From: JANWWM01 sp046719715
GTDB lineage: Bacteria > Bacteroidota > Chlorobiia > Chlorobiales > Thermochlorobacteraceae
Length of the DNA: 50,943 nt
Assembly (NCBI GenBank): GCA_046719715.1
Contig: JBDNCJ010000018.1
Location: 1-50,943, forward strand
Direction of reading: 5' to 3'
Position 1 is the stretch's first letter. The number at the start of each line of letters is the position of its first letter. Positions 9,901-18,607 of this stretch are shown one piece after another. Under the pieces are notes generated by a model. It searched no databases. It was not told the origin of the DNA and was given only the letters and a program-made list of their open reading frames with translations. A program made the translations under genes and the position numbers.

Positions 9901-12900
9901 CGTCGTGTTACGCCAAATGTGCCGCCTGTAATCGCGCCTGCCGTCGGATTGGTAACGCTCAATGCGTTTGCGCCAATGTTCAGAACGCCGTTTTGCAGGT
10001 CAAGCGTATTGGTTACGGTTACGTTTCCGCCTGTGACAATGACTTGATTGTTAGCCGTGCTCTTATCCAACCTCAAATCATAGAATGTGACGCCCGTAAC
10101 GGGAATCGTTAAGTTTTGATTGATATTTGTTGCAGTATTAAATGTTACTCTGCGATTATTTGTAACCGCGTCGAATATTCCGTCTGTAAGCGTAAAGTTG
10201 TTTTGCACCACCAAGTCTGCGCCGCTCGTTGTGCCCAAACGCACAGTCTTTGAGGGGGCGTTGATTGTAAAGTTACGAACCGTGATGTTTGCCGCAGAGC
10301 CGGTGTTGGAGATGAGTTGCTCTGTGCCTGCTCCAGCACCGTCGAGTGTTAGCGTGGTGGCGGTGGGATTTATTCCAAACACCAAACTACCTGATGTGAT
10401 ATTCAAATCACCGCCAACGGTGAGACTGATATTGTTATCATTTGCACCACCTGCTCTCACGCGATACAGGCGCAGTTGCCCCGTTGAGCCCAAATCAACG
10501 GTTAGGTTGTTCAGCACTCGAAGGCTTTGTGGTGTTGCCTGTGTTCCACCAACATCAAAAGATGCGGAGCCATTGCCCAGAATCAAGTTGTAGAATGGAA
10601 CGCTCGAACTGATTGCGGTTCCGCTGCTTCCTGAAGCATTGGCGGTAAGCACATGCACAGTTCCACCTGTAACATTTGCCGTGGTTCCAGAGGCGATGCG
10701 AATGGCAATTCCACCGGTCGTCGCCGTTGCACTCATGTTTCGGCGAACCACTTCGAGCGTGCCTCCCGACATCGTGAAAGTCCCGCCTGAAACCGGCATG
10801 TTGAAGTCGGCTTCATCCGTTGTATTGACGCTTGCGAAATCAGACTTAAATCGTGCGACTCTCACAATTCCGCCCGATTGATTGTAGCGTAGGGTTGAGC
10901 TCAGACTATTCTGACGGATTCTTTCACCGACGTTTAGTTCACCGCCGCTGACGATAATCGCAGGCGTCGTTCCTTCATACAGAATGCGCATTTGATTGAC
11001 ACCGCCATCATCGATATTTCCAACATTAACTTGACCTTGTGAAACTTGTAGCGTTCCTTGCAAAATAATCTTGTCGTTGCCTGCTGTTGTTACGACAGCT
11101 TGTGCGTTTGGATTATCCATCCAAAGCCTTGCTGATGAAGGAATTGTGAAGTTTTCATTGTCGCTGTTCAAGGTAATGGTCGTAGATGCCGTTCCGCTCA
11201 TTCTGAACGTGCCGTTCGTGAGTGTCAAGGCTGGGTTTCCCGTCGGCGTTGAAGCGGCAAGTGAAAAATTTGACGCTGTTACTTGCAACACTCTTGATGT
11301 ATCAGTTCCTTTGTTGACGATGAGGCGATTCAACTCTGTTGTCGGTCCTGTGCCGGAGAGCGTTGCGTTGTTTGCGCCGGAGAAGGTGATGTTACAATTC
11401 GTGTTGGGGTTACGAAAATCTATGGTTCCATTATTGACTAGATTGCCGCCCACTTGCAATGCATGGTTTAACGTCGCAGAGTTATCTACGGTAAATGTCC
11501 CGTTATTGACAATTGCTCTGCCGACAATCATACTTCTTGCCGTTCCTGTGCCTTGAAAGCGCAGGGTTGCGCCGCTTGCGACGGAGATAATGCTGTCAAT
11601 CGTCATATCTCCGTTTGCCGCCGCACTAAACTGCGCTGTGCCGCTGAGGATTCTCAAACTTCCGTAGAGCAGAACATCTTCATTGGCGAAGGTTTTTGTG
11701 CCTGATCCGCTGACCGCCACGTTTCGATACTCACCGCCGCCAGTAGGCGTCAGTGGTGTTGTGTAAGACCCTGTTCCTCCGAACTCCACCGTGCCGCCGT
11801 CTTCAGATAAAAAGGTCGCGTAAATAGCGGTCGGGAAAGTTGGCGTCGCTGTCGAGTTTGAAATGAGTCTCAGCGTTCCAAATCCCGTTAGTTCTCCGAG
11901 GTCATGCCCTGTTGTGCCGTCGCCGATTTCCAATACGTCGTTCGTTGAAGCAATGTCTAAACTTGCCGCCGTTGCGCCGTTTGAAGGCACATTTACCGTG
12001 CGCGACCCTTGCACAAAAATCGGCTTGGAGTTGTTTGGCGTGCCGCCGTTTCCAGGCGTACCGGTCGGCGTGAGGGACCATGTATTTGGGTCAAACCAAC
12101 TGCCGCTTGCCACACTGTAGAGAGCTTCAACTGTGCCGAAGCGATTTGGATGACCCGCTGTGTATTGACCAGTTATGAAATTGACACCTGTAAAATTGAT
12201 AATGTTGTTCACTTCATCAACCTGTGTTTCAGAGAAAGTCGTAAAGGTTGCAGGGTTATAGACTGCTGGCACATACAAATCCTCAACGGCAGGGACGCTG
12301 ACATCGGCTTGGTCGTAGGTGAATGCGAGCGTTGCATTCACGTTCGTCGTAAAGCCGGTTCTATCCACACGCCAGTAGTATTGGAGGAGCGAATCCGTTC
12401 CGCCCGTTGCAAACGGAATGCGTGCGTTGATGGGGCGAACCGTAATCGTTCCGCCCGGAGAGCCTGTATTGACCGTAATTGTGGCTGGGGTGTATTTCGT
12501 CGTCGCGCCGCTAATCGGATAAGTAAATGAGCCGACTCCCGGAAAGACTTTCGCAACGCCGCCCTGACTCACCAGTCCGTTGGTTGCAATAAACCGTCTC
12601 GGAGACGCGGCACTGATGCCAATCGCCGTTCCAGACGTATCAAATGTTAAAACACGGTTGCCCGTTACATTAAAGAATCTATCGCTTGTAGATGCCGAGA
12701 ACGCGATGGAGTCTTTAATCGTCGTATTCGCAGTCATATTGACGTTCACCGTGCTGGCAGGTCCTGTGATTCGCAAGACCTTCAGAATCCCGTTGTTGTC
12801 GCCCGCAATGGTGTGAATGTCGCTGGTTTGAAGAATAATACGACCTGCCCCAACATGCTCACCAGAGTTCAGCGTGATGTTGCTATCGACGCCCAACGAA

Positions 12901-15900
12901 AAATTGTTCGTGTTGAAAAAGCACGTGTCAATCGTGAGGTTACGCACATTTCGGTTTGTATTCAGCGTGAGCGTCTGACCTGCATTCAAATTGGCAATAA
13001 GGGTTTTGAGCGGACCTGCACCGGAAAACTCTCTATCGCCCATTGTCTTTGAACTTCCGACATATTCCACCGTGTAATGATTTGAACCCTGTATTGTCGA
13101 TGACGCAGAAAATACGCCGTTGTTCAAGCGAATCGTCGAATTAGCCGCCATCGTCAATCTTTGCAGTGAACTAAAGGTATTGAAAGTACCATTGTCCAAG
13201 GTAAGTGTGCCGAATATTGTTCTGCTGACGGTTAAGGTTTTCGTTCCCGTTCCCGAAATCACCAAGTTGCTGAAATTCGCGCTGCCCGCCGTCGTTACGT
13301 TTAAGTCTCCATTCCCGTCAAAAATGATGGTGCTACCAGGGTGAACCAAAGTAACCGCACCAAGAGTGGCAGGAAACGGCGAACCTGATGTGTTGCTTAT
13401 CCGATACGTTGCATTTGCACCCACAAAAAGATCACCATCAATTGAAACCGTGTTGGTTCCCTGACGAAACTCACCAGCAAGCACATTCATATTCCCTGCA
13501 ATTGTAAATGCTCCTGGGCCTCCAATCAAACCAAGCGTTACGAACCGATTTGTACCGGAGGGATTATTGATTTCAAAACTTGCGAAATTATGATTTGTGC
13601 TGAGGAGCATATCAAAGCCGTCGGGCGAGCCTGCTGCTGTTGAGACGCCATCACCGAATCCGAATGTTCCAAGGAACGTCACTGACACATCTGCCGCCGT
13701 TGAATCGCCCGTGATTACCCCTGCCGTTGTTCCCGGATTCCCGCGAGGGTTGACGCGAACGGTAACGCCCGAACCACCTGTCGGGTTAGGGTCAACCAAG
13801 CGGATTGAGCCGCCGGTTTGATAGACAATTCCGCGTCTAAATGCAAGAAGATCTTCCGCGCCGCCCGGATCTTGCTCGCCTTGATTGATGTTGAACTCAC
13901 CACCAGTTTGCACAAATCGTGCATTTCCGTCGTTCAAATTAAAACGTCCAAACATATTAAAGACCCCGTCGTTGATTTGAACTTCTTGGAATGCACCTGA
14001 GAGAAACGCAGGATCATTATTACCATTTCCAATATTCATCACGGAGTTTCCATCACCCACATTGACAATGCCGCCATTTTGAATGAAGCGTACTCGTCGC
14101 GCAGGATTTACAGGAAATTGAATGGTGTTTGTGCCGTTGCTTGCACTCGTACCGATGTTAACGGTGCTACCGGGCTGAACAACAAAGTCCGAACCGCCGC
14201 CGCCGCCGCCAAAGCCCAACGACAACTGTGCTTGAACATTCAACTTTCCGCCGTTGACCGTTACATCGCCACCGTCTCCTGCGGTATTGGCAATCAATCT
14301 GAGATTTCCCCGATTTCCTCCGCCAACAGTTACATTTCCATCGCTATTAATTGTGAGTTGTCCGAAAGGCTCAACATCTAAGAAGTTTCGTTGCGCAGGT
14401 GTTGGCAGCTCAGAAAGGGTAAAGCGTCCTATCAACAATCGGGCTGTGCTGTCCGCGCCAGTTCCATCACCAACATTTACCGTTCCTGCGATGCTCATGG
14501 CAGAGTTTGCGCCTGCAAACAGCACGTTCGTCATGTTCGTATTTCCGAGCAGTTCGAATGTGCCATCAATGAGGTTCATTCCACCTCCATTGGCATTGCC
14601 GATGATGCAAAGATTGATATTATTTACCGTTGTTACATTTTCATAAAACCGTACCGACGCTCCCGTGTTGATGTTGATGGTCGCGCAACCCGTGTTTGAG
14701 TTTTCCCCCGCAATTGTAATCGCCGTCAGGTTTTCGCCAACCGTCCATGAAGCGTTGTTCTGGATATTGTAGGTGGTGTTTGTGGCAGATGCGCCGCCGC
14801 TACCGAGCCATCGTCCATAAACGCGGACGGCTGATCCTGAGCCGTCGACCGTCATCACTCTTGTAAAACCGTTGTCTTGGTCTGCCGAGATATTTCCCGC
14901 GCTGTCGGTTGGACTTCCAAGCAAGAGTTGCGCTCCGGAGTTGATGTTAATCGTCGATGTACCTCTAAAGAAAACGACGGTTGCCGAACCGCCGATGAAA
15001 GTCGTTCGGTCTTTGCTCACGCGCATCGTGGCGTTGTTCGTTACAGAGAGCGTGCCGCCGTTTCCTGCGTCGTTTCCGGTGACGATGCGTCCCGTTTCGC
15101 AGACCGTCCCACTTCCCGTAACAAGCATCGTGCCTGCACCTCCATCGAAGCGAATATCGCCCCAGTAACCATTGCCAACGATGAGCGTGCCGCCATTTTG
15201 CACGGTAATATCCGCCGTTGTGCCATTTGTCAGGAGTTTCTGCCGGTTCACCGATTCGCCGCCGCCTACTCTCACTTCCGCTGTTGCTCCATCAATAATT
15301 AAATCTCCGCCGTTTAGATTGAGCTGCGTATTATCGCCAGTTGCGAAGTCCATCCTGCCTTGCAAGACGGTTACGGTCATATTTGCGCCGCCGAAAGTAA
15401 CCGTTCCTACGCTCACGTTGTAAGTCGCACTGACATCGTGTCTATAATTTCCCGCTGTAAAGGTTGTTCGTCCGGGTGTTGCACTAATCGCATTTGTAAA
15501 AGCAACGGATTGATTGGTGATTTGATTATTCGGGGCGGTTCCCGTGTTGTTGAAAGTAATCGTGCCTCCGGTGGTTCCGGTGATTGCAACCGTGCCGCCA
15601 ATCGTAATCGTTTGGTTGTTTGTGCCGTTGAAGGTGATGTTGTTAAAGGTTGAGGTGCCCGTTCCGGCAAGATTGCCTGAGAGGTTAATATTCACCAAAT
15701 CTGTGTTTCCGCCACTCACTTCTCGGAACAAGATAGTACCGTTATTGGTAAAACTTCCCCCGCCCGTGATGTTCAAGGTGTGCGTATTATTATTAGGATT
15801 TGCAGGTACAGCGGTTCTGTATGTGCCTCCTGCGTTTATGGTAACGCCACCTGCACCCACGTCTAGCGTGCGATTCGTGTTGTCATAAGTCAAAGTGCCG

Positions 15901-16205
15901 CTCACGCCTTCTCCGACGACCAATCCGCCGATAGGGTTTGCAGGCGAGACATTGATGGTAACCGTTGCACCATCGCGAATGGTTACCACGCCCGTGCCAG
16001 AAAGTTGACCGGGATATGATGTCGCAGGATACCAGTTGGGGCTTGGTAAGACATCGTAACGTTCCCAAGTTAAAATCGTATTCCAGTTCCCCCCCGAACC
16101 TACGGACCGATAGTCGCCGACGGCTTGGGCGTTGGCTTGCGCCGCAAATCCGACGAGCAGAGCCAGCAAACACGTCGCTTTGAGGAGATTTTTTTTGGTT
16201 ATCAT
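6978..16205 (-). CDS. giant secreted beta-repeat protein with T9SS sorting domain
   Basis: About 3,075 residues from the ATG at 16205; the frame stays open to 16298, but only the inner start gives a clean signal peptide (MITKKNLLKATCLLALLVG, ending ANAQA). Most of the chain is Gly/Thr/Asn/Val-rich short strands of the kind G.L.V..G.......T......N, typical of right-handed beta-helix or autotransporter-like repeats. A fibronectin-like segment follows at about 2860-2960 (VIEWETASEQDNLGFVIYRS), then the T9SS type A domain with YPNPFNP near residue 2997 and the end GIYFYRLRSDNFVATKKMLLVK region. Such domains direct export through the outer membrane and attachment to the cell surface in Bacteroidota. 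Three large units can be made out, each opening with a Trp-rich segment (about 16100, 12120 and 9410) and closing with a segment of the form FP.G....Y.P..V (about 12550, 9860 and 7985). Role unknown; adhesin or surface layer is a guess. Confidence 0.9.
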   Translation of the reverse strand: MITKKNLLKATCLLALLVGFAAQANAQAVGDYRSVGSGGNWNTILTWERYDVLPSPNWYPATSYPGQLSGTGVVTIRDGATVTINVSPANPIGGLVVGEGVSGTLTYDNTNRTLDVGAGGVTINAGGTYRTAVPANPNNNTHTLNITGGGSFTNNGTILFREVSGGNTDLVNINLSGNLAGTGTSTFNNITFNGTNNQTITIGGTVAITGTTGGTITFNNTGTAPNNQITNQSVAFTNAISATPGRTTFTAGNYRHDVSATYNVSVGTVTFGGANMTVTVLQGRMDFATGDNTQLNLNGGDLIIDGATAEVRVGGGESVNRQKLLTNGTTADITVQNGGTLIVGNGYWGDIRFDGGAGTMLVTGSGTVCETGRIVTGNDAGNGGTLSVTNNATMRVSKDRTTFIGGSATVVFFRGTSTININSGAQLLLGSPTDSAGNISADQDNGFTRVMTVDGSGSAVRVYGRWLGSGGASATNTTYNIQNNASWTVGENLTAITIAGENSNTGCATININTGASVRFYENVTTVNNINLCIIGNANGGGMNLIDGTFELLGNTNMTNVLFAGANSAMSIAGTVNVGDGTGADSTARLLIGRFTLSELPTPAQRNFLDVEPFGQLTINSDGNVTVGGGNRGNLRLIANTAGDGGDVTVNGGKLNVQAQLSLGFGGGGGGSDFVVQPGSTVNIGTSASNGTNTIQFPVNPARRVRFIQNGGIVNVGDGNSVMNIGNGNNDPAFLSGAFQEVQINDGVFNMFGRFNLNDGNARFVQTGGEFNINQGEQDPGGAEDLLAFRRGIVYQTGGSIRLVDPNPTGGSGVTVRVNPRGNPGTTAGVITGDSTAADVSVTFLGTFGFGDGVSTAAGSPDGFDMLLSTNHNFASFEINNPSGTNRFVTLGLIGGPGAFTIAGNMNVLAGEFRQGTNTVSIDGDLFVGANATYRISNTSGSPFPATLGAVTLVHPGSTIIFDGNGDLNVTTAGSANFSNLVISGTGTKTLTVSRTIFGTLTLDNGTFNTFSSLQRLTMAANSTIRLNNGVFSASSTIQGSNHYTVEYVGSSKTMGDREFSGAGPLKTLIANLNAGQTLTLNTNRNVRNLTIDTCFFNTNNFSLGVDSNITLNSGEHVGAGRIILQTSDIHTIAGDNNGILKVLRITGPASTVNVNMTANTTIKDSIAFSASTSDRFFNVTGNRVLTFDTSGTAIGISAASPRRFIATNGLVSQGGVAKVFPGVGSFTYPISGATTKYTPATITVNTGSPGGTITVRPINARIPFATGGTDSLLQYYWRVDRTGFTTNVNATLAFTYDQADVSVPAVEDLYVPAVYNPATFTTFSETQVDEVNNIINFTGVNFITGQYTAGHPNRFGTVEALYSVASGSWFDPNTWSLTPTGTPGNGGTPNNSKPIFVQGSRTVNVPSNGATAASLDIASTNDVLEIGDGTTGHDLGELTGFGTLRLISNSTATPTFPTAIYATFLSEDGGTVEFGGTGSYTTPLTPTGGGEYRNVAVSGSGTKTFANEDVLLYGSLRILSGTAQFSAAANGDMTIDSIISVASGATLRFQGTGTARSMIVGRAIVNNGTFTVDNSATLNHALQVGGNLVNNGTIDFRNPNTNCNITFSGANNATLSGTGPTTELNRLIVNKGTDTSRVLQVTASNFSLAASTPTGNPALTLTNGTFRMSGTASTTITLNSDNENFTIPSSARLWMDNPNAQAVVTTAGNDKIILQGTLQVSQGQVNVGNIDDGGVNQMRILYEGTTPAIIVSGGELNVGERIRQNSLSSTLRYNQSGGIVRVARFKSDFASVNTTDEADFNMPVSGGTFTMSGGTLEVVRRNMSATATTGGIAIRIASGTTANVTGGTVHVLTANASGSSGTAISSSVPFYNLILGNGSASFDVGGTQATPQSLRVLNNLTVDLGSTGQLRLYRVRAGGANDNNISLTVGGDLNITSGSLVFGINPTATTLTLDGAGAGTEQLISNTGSAANITVRNFTINAPSKTVRLGTTSGADLVVQNNFTLTDGIFDAVTNNRRVTFNTATNINQNLTIPVTGVTFYDLRLDKSTANNQVIVTGGNVTVTNTLDLQNGVLNIGANALSVTNPTAGAITGGTFGVTRRILLNGTVSDLGVTRTYPNTTTTGFVFPIGTGGLYTPATVNVTTADGTGNVTVKPISTRFPSAPAASSLEYYWDVSVTGFGGSVQTAHTFGYVGVTLSGAEANYRGNFFNGLTWAVVPQPTDDDVDEVNDVFGAQINAASVLNNVVGTFANRAFTAGFNFADPVVFYSWAGGVVGGTMNWASGTNNAATSPWSSQAAVFNPAGVDGVEPTAANPVIIQNNHTVNVTTNGRTASSVTLESGTTLNIAATTGHNFGAGISGQGTLRTESATLPTLASSFRNTGGGTVDFAGAAYDITGPQTFNNLVVSAGTKTVNGGNLTINGNLSVTGGTLAMTTFTANRSSSGGTMSVSAGATVTLTGTSNFPANYGTYSLAPTSTVDYAAGAAQTVAAVTYGNLTFSGGGTNNRTLAGATTVQGNLTVNAGKTLVTDNHNLTVGGNFNLSAATSAYSGGTSTVTFNGTGAQTITRTGGGTLTFNNMTVNKSSGSLTLATAAATTTLSIPGTLSLASGTFTIGGSASVPNTLALNGTTSGTGTITGSANSNLAIGGTANTSAGTINFTTPGGQTLRDLTINRGTTNAAEVTIGTDLNVQNTLTLTNGRVLMSGTNTLTYSNTTTSIAGGNNNSFVDGRLAIQFPTTGVTRAFPTGDGLNFRPVRVTTASATAGSTVRAEMINTIPTAGSLGGMNNISGVRYYSVDLTAGALTSPQVRLEYQPDEIVTNPNDLVVARSTDNNNWTNVGRDATNSSTSTPTGFITSNATTIAATTFFSLGSLSADNPLPVSMLSLNTIAKNGRTAVIEWETASEQDNLGFVIYRSETENGTFEQIASYQTTDKLRGQGTKLTETKYLYEDSRNTQPGKEYFYKLTSIDLDGTRHNISLGGQSVWSVQLPFEYALDQNYPNPFNPVTTIQFSLEKAGRATLEIYNVLGQKVATLVNGELSAGAHRYQWNASGMASGIYFYRLRSDNFVATKKMLLVK

Positions 16206-16310
16206 TTTGGCAGCAGAAATTATTGTGGTTGAGGCGTAAGGAACTCGCATATTCGCTTGGCTGATTTTGATAATAAATTGAAAAATATAATTAAACAATG
16301 TTGTTAGGAG

Positions 16311-16343
16311 TGAATCAGATTGAATCAGATTGACTTATAAGTC
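16311..16343. promoter_or_regulatory. tandem repeat and perfect palindrome upstream of the giant gene
   Basis: TGAATCAGAT occurs twice in tandem (16311-16320, 16321-16330), followed by a perfect 12-bp palindrome GACTTATAAGTC at 16332-16343. It lies about 105-140 bases upstream of the ATG at 16205. The position and the dyad suit a regulator site or promoter region. No known operator consensus was recognised. Confidence 0.4.
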
Positions 16344-16582
16344 TTTTCCTTCAACTTTCAACCGTGGATGTTGTTTTCCATGGTTGTCTCACTACAATTT
16401 CACAGTCAGAATTCAAATGGACTATACTTTGAAGTTTAAAGTCAAAAATCATACCAATTTTCAGAATCAATCACATATATGTAGGGGTGCATTCAGAATT
16501 AAGTGATGAGCCATGCTTGTGCTCAGGCGAGCGAAGTAAAATGAGGGAGTGATCATAAGGTTTTTGGTTGTTTTTCAACTAA
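16344..16582. other. intergenic stretch with no recognisable gene
   Basis: AT-rich DNA between the palindrome upstream of the giant gene and the hairpin behind the small lipoprotein gene. I see no convincing reading frame and no RNA gene in it. Together with 16206-16343 it forms the promoter region of the giant gene. Confidence 0.5.
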
Positions 16583-16629
16583 TCCTGAATGCGGAAGAGC
16601 GCGAGGCTCCTCCGCTATCCAATTCAGGA
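16583..16629 (-). terminator. long hairpin behind the small lipoprotein gene
   Basis: The outer arms TCCTGAAT (16583-16590) and ATTCAGGA (16622-16629) match perfectly, and the inner arms GCGGAAGAGC (16591-16600) and GCTCCTCCGC (16606-16615) pair with one wobble. The hairpin begins 6 bases after the lipoprotein stop on the minus strand and is followed by TTAGTTGAAAAACAACC, so it lacks a strict U run. A terminator or an mRNA-stabilising 3' structure is likely. Confidence 0.55.
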
Positions 16630-16634
16630 GAATG

Positions 16635-16880
16635 TTACTTCTTTTTTGCGCCAGCGGCGGCTTTTGCGAGCGAATCAGCCATGGCGAGTGAATCGGCTTT
16701 CGCTTTGGCAGCGGCTTCAGCGGCGGCTTTTTCTTCTTCCGCCTTTTTGATTGCGGCGAGCGAATCGGCGACTCGTGTAGAATCGGCTTTACGCTTTTTT
16801 TCAAGCTCTTCTTTGCTTGGTCCGCAACCGATTGCGGCAATCGCGACCGTCAAGATAACGGCGACTAAGAGGTTCTTCAT
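16635..16880 (-). CDS. small Ala/Lys-rich lipoprotein
   Basis: 81 residues. Signal peptide and lipobox: MKNLLVAVILTVAIAAIGCG, with Cys19 as the lipidated residue. The mature part is a highly charged helix with ADS(L/T) repeats (ADSTRVADSLAAI, then ADSLAMADSLAKAAAG) around a Glu/Lys/Ala stretch, ending in KKK. It resembles in composition, but not in clear homology, small helical envelope lipoproteins such as Lpp. A cell-envelope structural role is inference. The start has a 9-bp inverted repeat 33 bases upstream. It is transcribed alone, between the hslU end and the giant gene. Confidence 0.75.
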   Translation of the reverse strand: MKNLLVAVILTVAIAAIGCGPSKEELEKKRKADSTRVADSLAAIKKAEEEKAAAEAAAKAKADSLAMADSLAKAAAGAKKK

Positions 16881-16912
16881 CGTTTGATTGAAAGGTTTGT
16901 TGTTAAGAATTG

Positions 16913-16935
16913 AACATATTCACGACGAATATGTT
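16913..16935. promoter_or_regulatory. perfect 9-bp inverted repeat upstream of the small lipoprotein
   Basis: AACATATTC (16913-16921) and GAATATGTT (16927-16935) around a 5-base spacer ACGAC. It lies 33 bases upstream of the lipoprotein ATG at 16880. It may be an operator dyad or a hairpin in the 5' leader. It is less likely to be an hslU terminator because hslU ends 170 bases further on and points the same way. Confidence 0.45.
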
Positions 16936-17104
16936 TTAAGAAAAAACCTGAAAAGTTGAACAGATTTGGATTGTCCGTTTTGACTGGAAATAAAATGTAG
17001 GCGCAAATATACGCAACTTTCAGTTCTTCACAAATTTTTCACAAGCGATTTGCTTTTTGGACTTTGAATCGCCGGTTTTTCCTGTGAGTTTTTTACTAAA
17101 AGTA

Positions 17105-18574
17105 TTACAAAATGTATCGACTCAGGTCGCGGTCTTTAGCGATTTTGCTCAGCCGATTTTCGACGAACTGCTTATCGATGACGACCTTTTTACCCGGATA
17201 GTTTTCAGGCACTTCAAACATGAGGTCTTCGAGAAGGCTGGTCATGATGGTATGCAAGCGACGTGCGCCGATGTTCTCGACCGATTCATTGACTTGGGCG
17301 GCGGTGGCGGCGATTTCTCGGATGCCATCGTCGGTAAATTCAAGTTCAACGCCTTCGGTTTTGAGGAGCGCGGTGTATTGCTTGATGAGCGCGTTTTCAG
17401 GTTGGACGAGAATTTTGACAAAGTCGTCTTCGGTGAGGCTTTTGAGTTCGACGCGAATCGGGAAACGCCCTTGCAGTTCGGGAATCAAATCCGATGGTTT
17501 CGAGACGTGAAACGCACCCGACGCGATAAAGAGAATATGGTCGGTTTTGATCATGCCGTATTTTGTTACGACAGTAGAGCCTTCGACGATGGGGAGCAGG
17601 TCGCGTTGAACGCCTTCGCGACTCACGTCGGGTCCGCCGCGCGCGCCGTCGGCGGTGGCGATTTTGTCAATCTCATCAATAAAGACGATGCCGGACTCTT
17701 CAACGCGGAAGACGGCTTCTTTGGTAACGACGTCCATATCAATGAGTTTTTGAATTTCTTCCTGCTCGAAAATCGTTTTGGCTTCAGCGACGGTTACGCG
17801 GCGTTTTTTACGTTTCTTCGGCAGTCCGCCCACGATGTCTTGAAGCATTCCGCCCAAGTCTTCTGCCGGACCGAAGGGTCCGAGGATTTGCATCATGCCT
17901 TGCGGGTCGCTTGAGACTTCAATCTCGACGGTGCGTTCATCTAATTTTCCTTGTCGCAGGCGGTCGCGCATTTTCTCGCGGCTTTTATCGTTGAGTTCGA
18001 TTTCGGATTTCGAGTCGCTCTGTTCTTCGGCGTCGTCGTTGTAGGCTTTTGCCAGTTGGCTTGAAGATTTCTTGACGGGCGGAAGGAGAATATCCAAGAG
18101 GCGTTCTTCGGCGAGTTGACGCGCTTTGTCTTGCACTTCGACGGATTTTTCTTGGCGCACCATATTGACGCTGAGGTCGATGAGGTCGCGAATCATGGAT
18201 TCGACGTCGCGCCCGACGTAGCCGACTTCGGTGAACTTCGAGGCTTCGACTTTGACAAACGGCGCGCCGGAAAGCTTTGCAAGTCGCCGAGCGATTTCCG
18301 TTTTTCCAACGCCCGTATGCCCAATCATAATGATGTTATTAGGCATGATTTCTTCTTTGAGCGCACCTTGAACCTGCTGACGGCGATATCGATTTCGAAG
18401 CGCGATGGCGACGGATTTTTTCGCCTCATGCTGACCGATGATGTATTTATCCAACTCCCGCACAATTTGTTGGGGCGTAAGATTTTTCAAGGTGAATGCT
18501 TGCTCCGTCTGATGATGTTTTCCGTTGTTTTGACCTTTTTCGGTTTCCGAAATCTCTGTGCTTTTGCGTGCCAT
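17105..18574 (-). CDS. hslU: HslU, ATPase subunit of the HslUV protease
   Basis: 489 residues. HslU unfolds substrates and feeds them to the HslV peptidase in the cytoplasm. Visible: Walker A GHTGVGKTE with Lys91-Thr92, the pore/GYVGRDVES segment, the intermediate (I) domain from about 130 to 270 with an acidic stretch, Walker B GIVFIDEIDKI, the sensor region GRFPIRVELKSL, and the C-terminal end DRDLSRYIL, the tail that docks into HslV. The N-terminus has about 25 extra hydrophilic residues compared with the E. coli protein. The gene follows hslV by 33 bases, in the usual order. Confidence 0.97.
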   Translation of the reverse strand: MARKSTEISETEKGQNNGKHHQTEQAFTLKNLTPQQIVRELDKYIIGQHEAKKSVAIALRNRYRRQQVQGALKEEIMPNNIIMIGHTGVGKTEIARRLAKLSGAPFVKVEASKFTEVGYVGRDVESMIRDLIDLSVNMVRQEKSVEVQDKARQLAEERLLDILLPPVKKSSSQLAKAYNDDAEEQSDSKSEIELNDKSREKMRDRLRQGKLDERTVEIEVSSDPQGMMQILGPFGPAEDLGGMLQDIVGGLPKKRKKRRVTVAEAKTIFEQEEIQKLIDMDVVTKEAVFRVEESGIVFIDEIDKIATADGARGGPDVSREGVQRDLLPIVEGSTVVTKYGMIKTDHILFIASGAFHVSKPSDLIPELQGRFPIRVELKSLTEDDFVKILVQPENALIKQYTALLKTEGVELEFTDDGIREIAATAAQVNESVENIGARRLHTIMTSLLEDLMFEVPENYPGKKVVIDKQFVENRLSKIAKDRDLSRYIL

Positions 18575-18607
18575 TTTTAATTCTTGAATAAATGCTTGAA
18601 TAGGATG

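Noticed and set aside
7004..15888. Many plus-strand open frames opposite the giant gene, such as 8236-8664 and 10120-10593
   Set aside because: They are Val/Pro/Ser-rich mirror readings of the repeat strands on the other strand, have no start context, and overlap one another; the minus-strand reading has a signal peptide and a T9SS end.
16549..16887. 112-codon plus-strand frame over the small lipoprotein
   Set aside because: Ala/Ser/Phe-rich mirror of the Ala/Lys/Asp helix on the minus strand, which has a lipobox.
17057..17914. 285-codon plus-strand frame over hslU
   Set aside because: It is Phe/Asp-rich reverse reading of a gene with clear Walker motifs, with no family features of its own.
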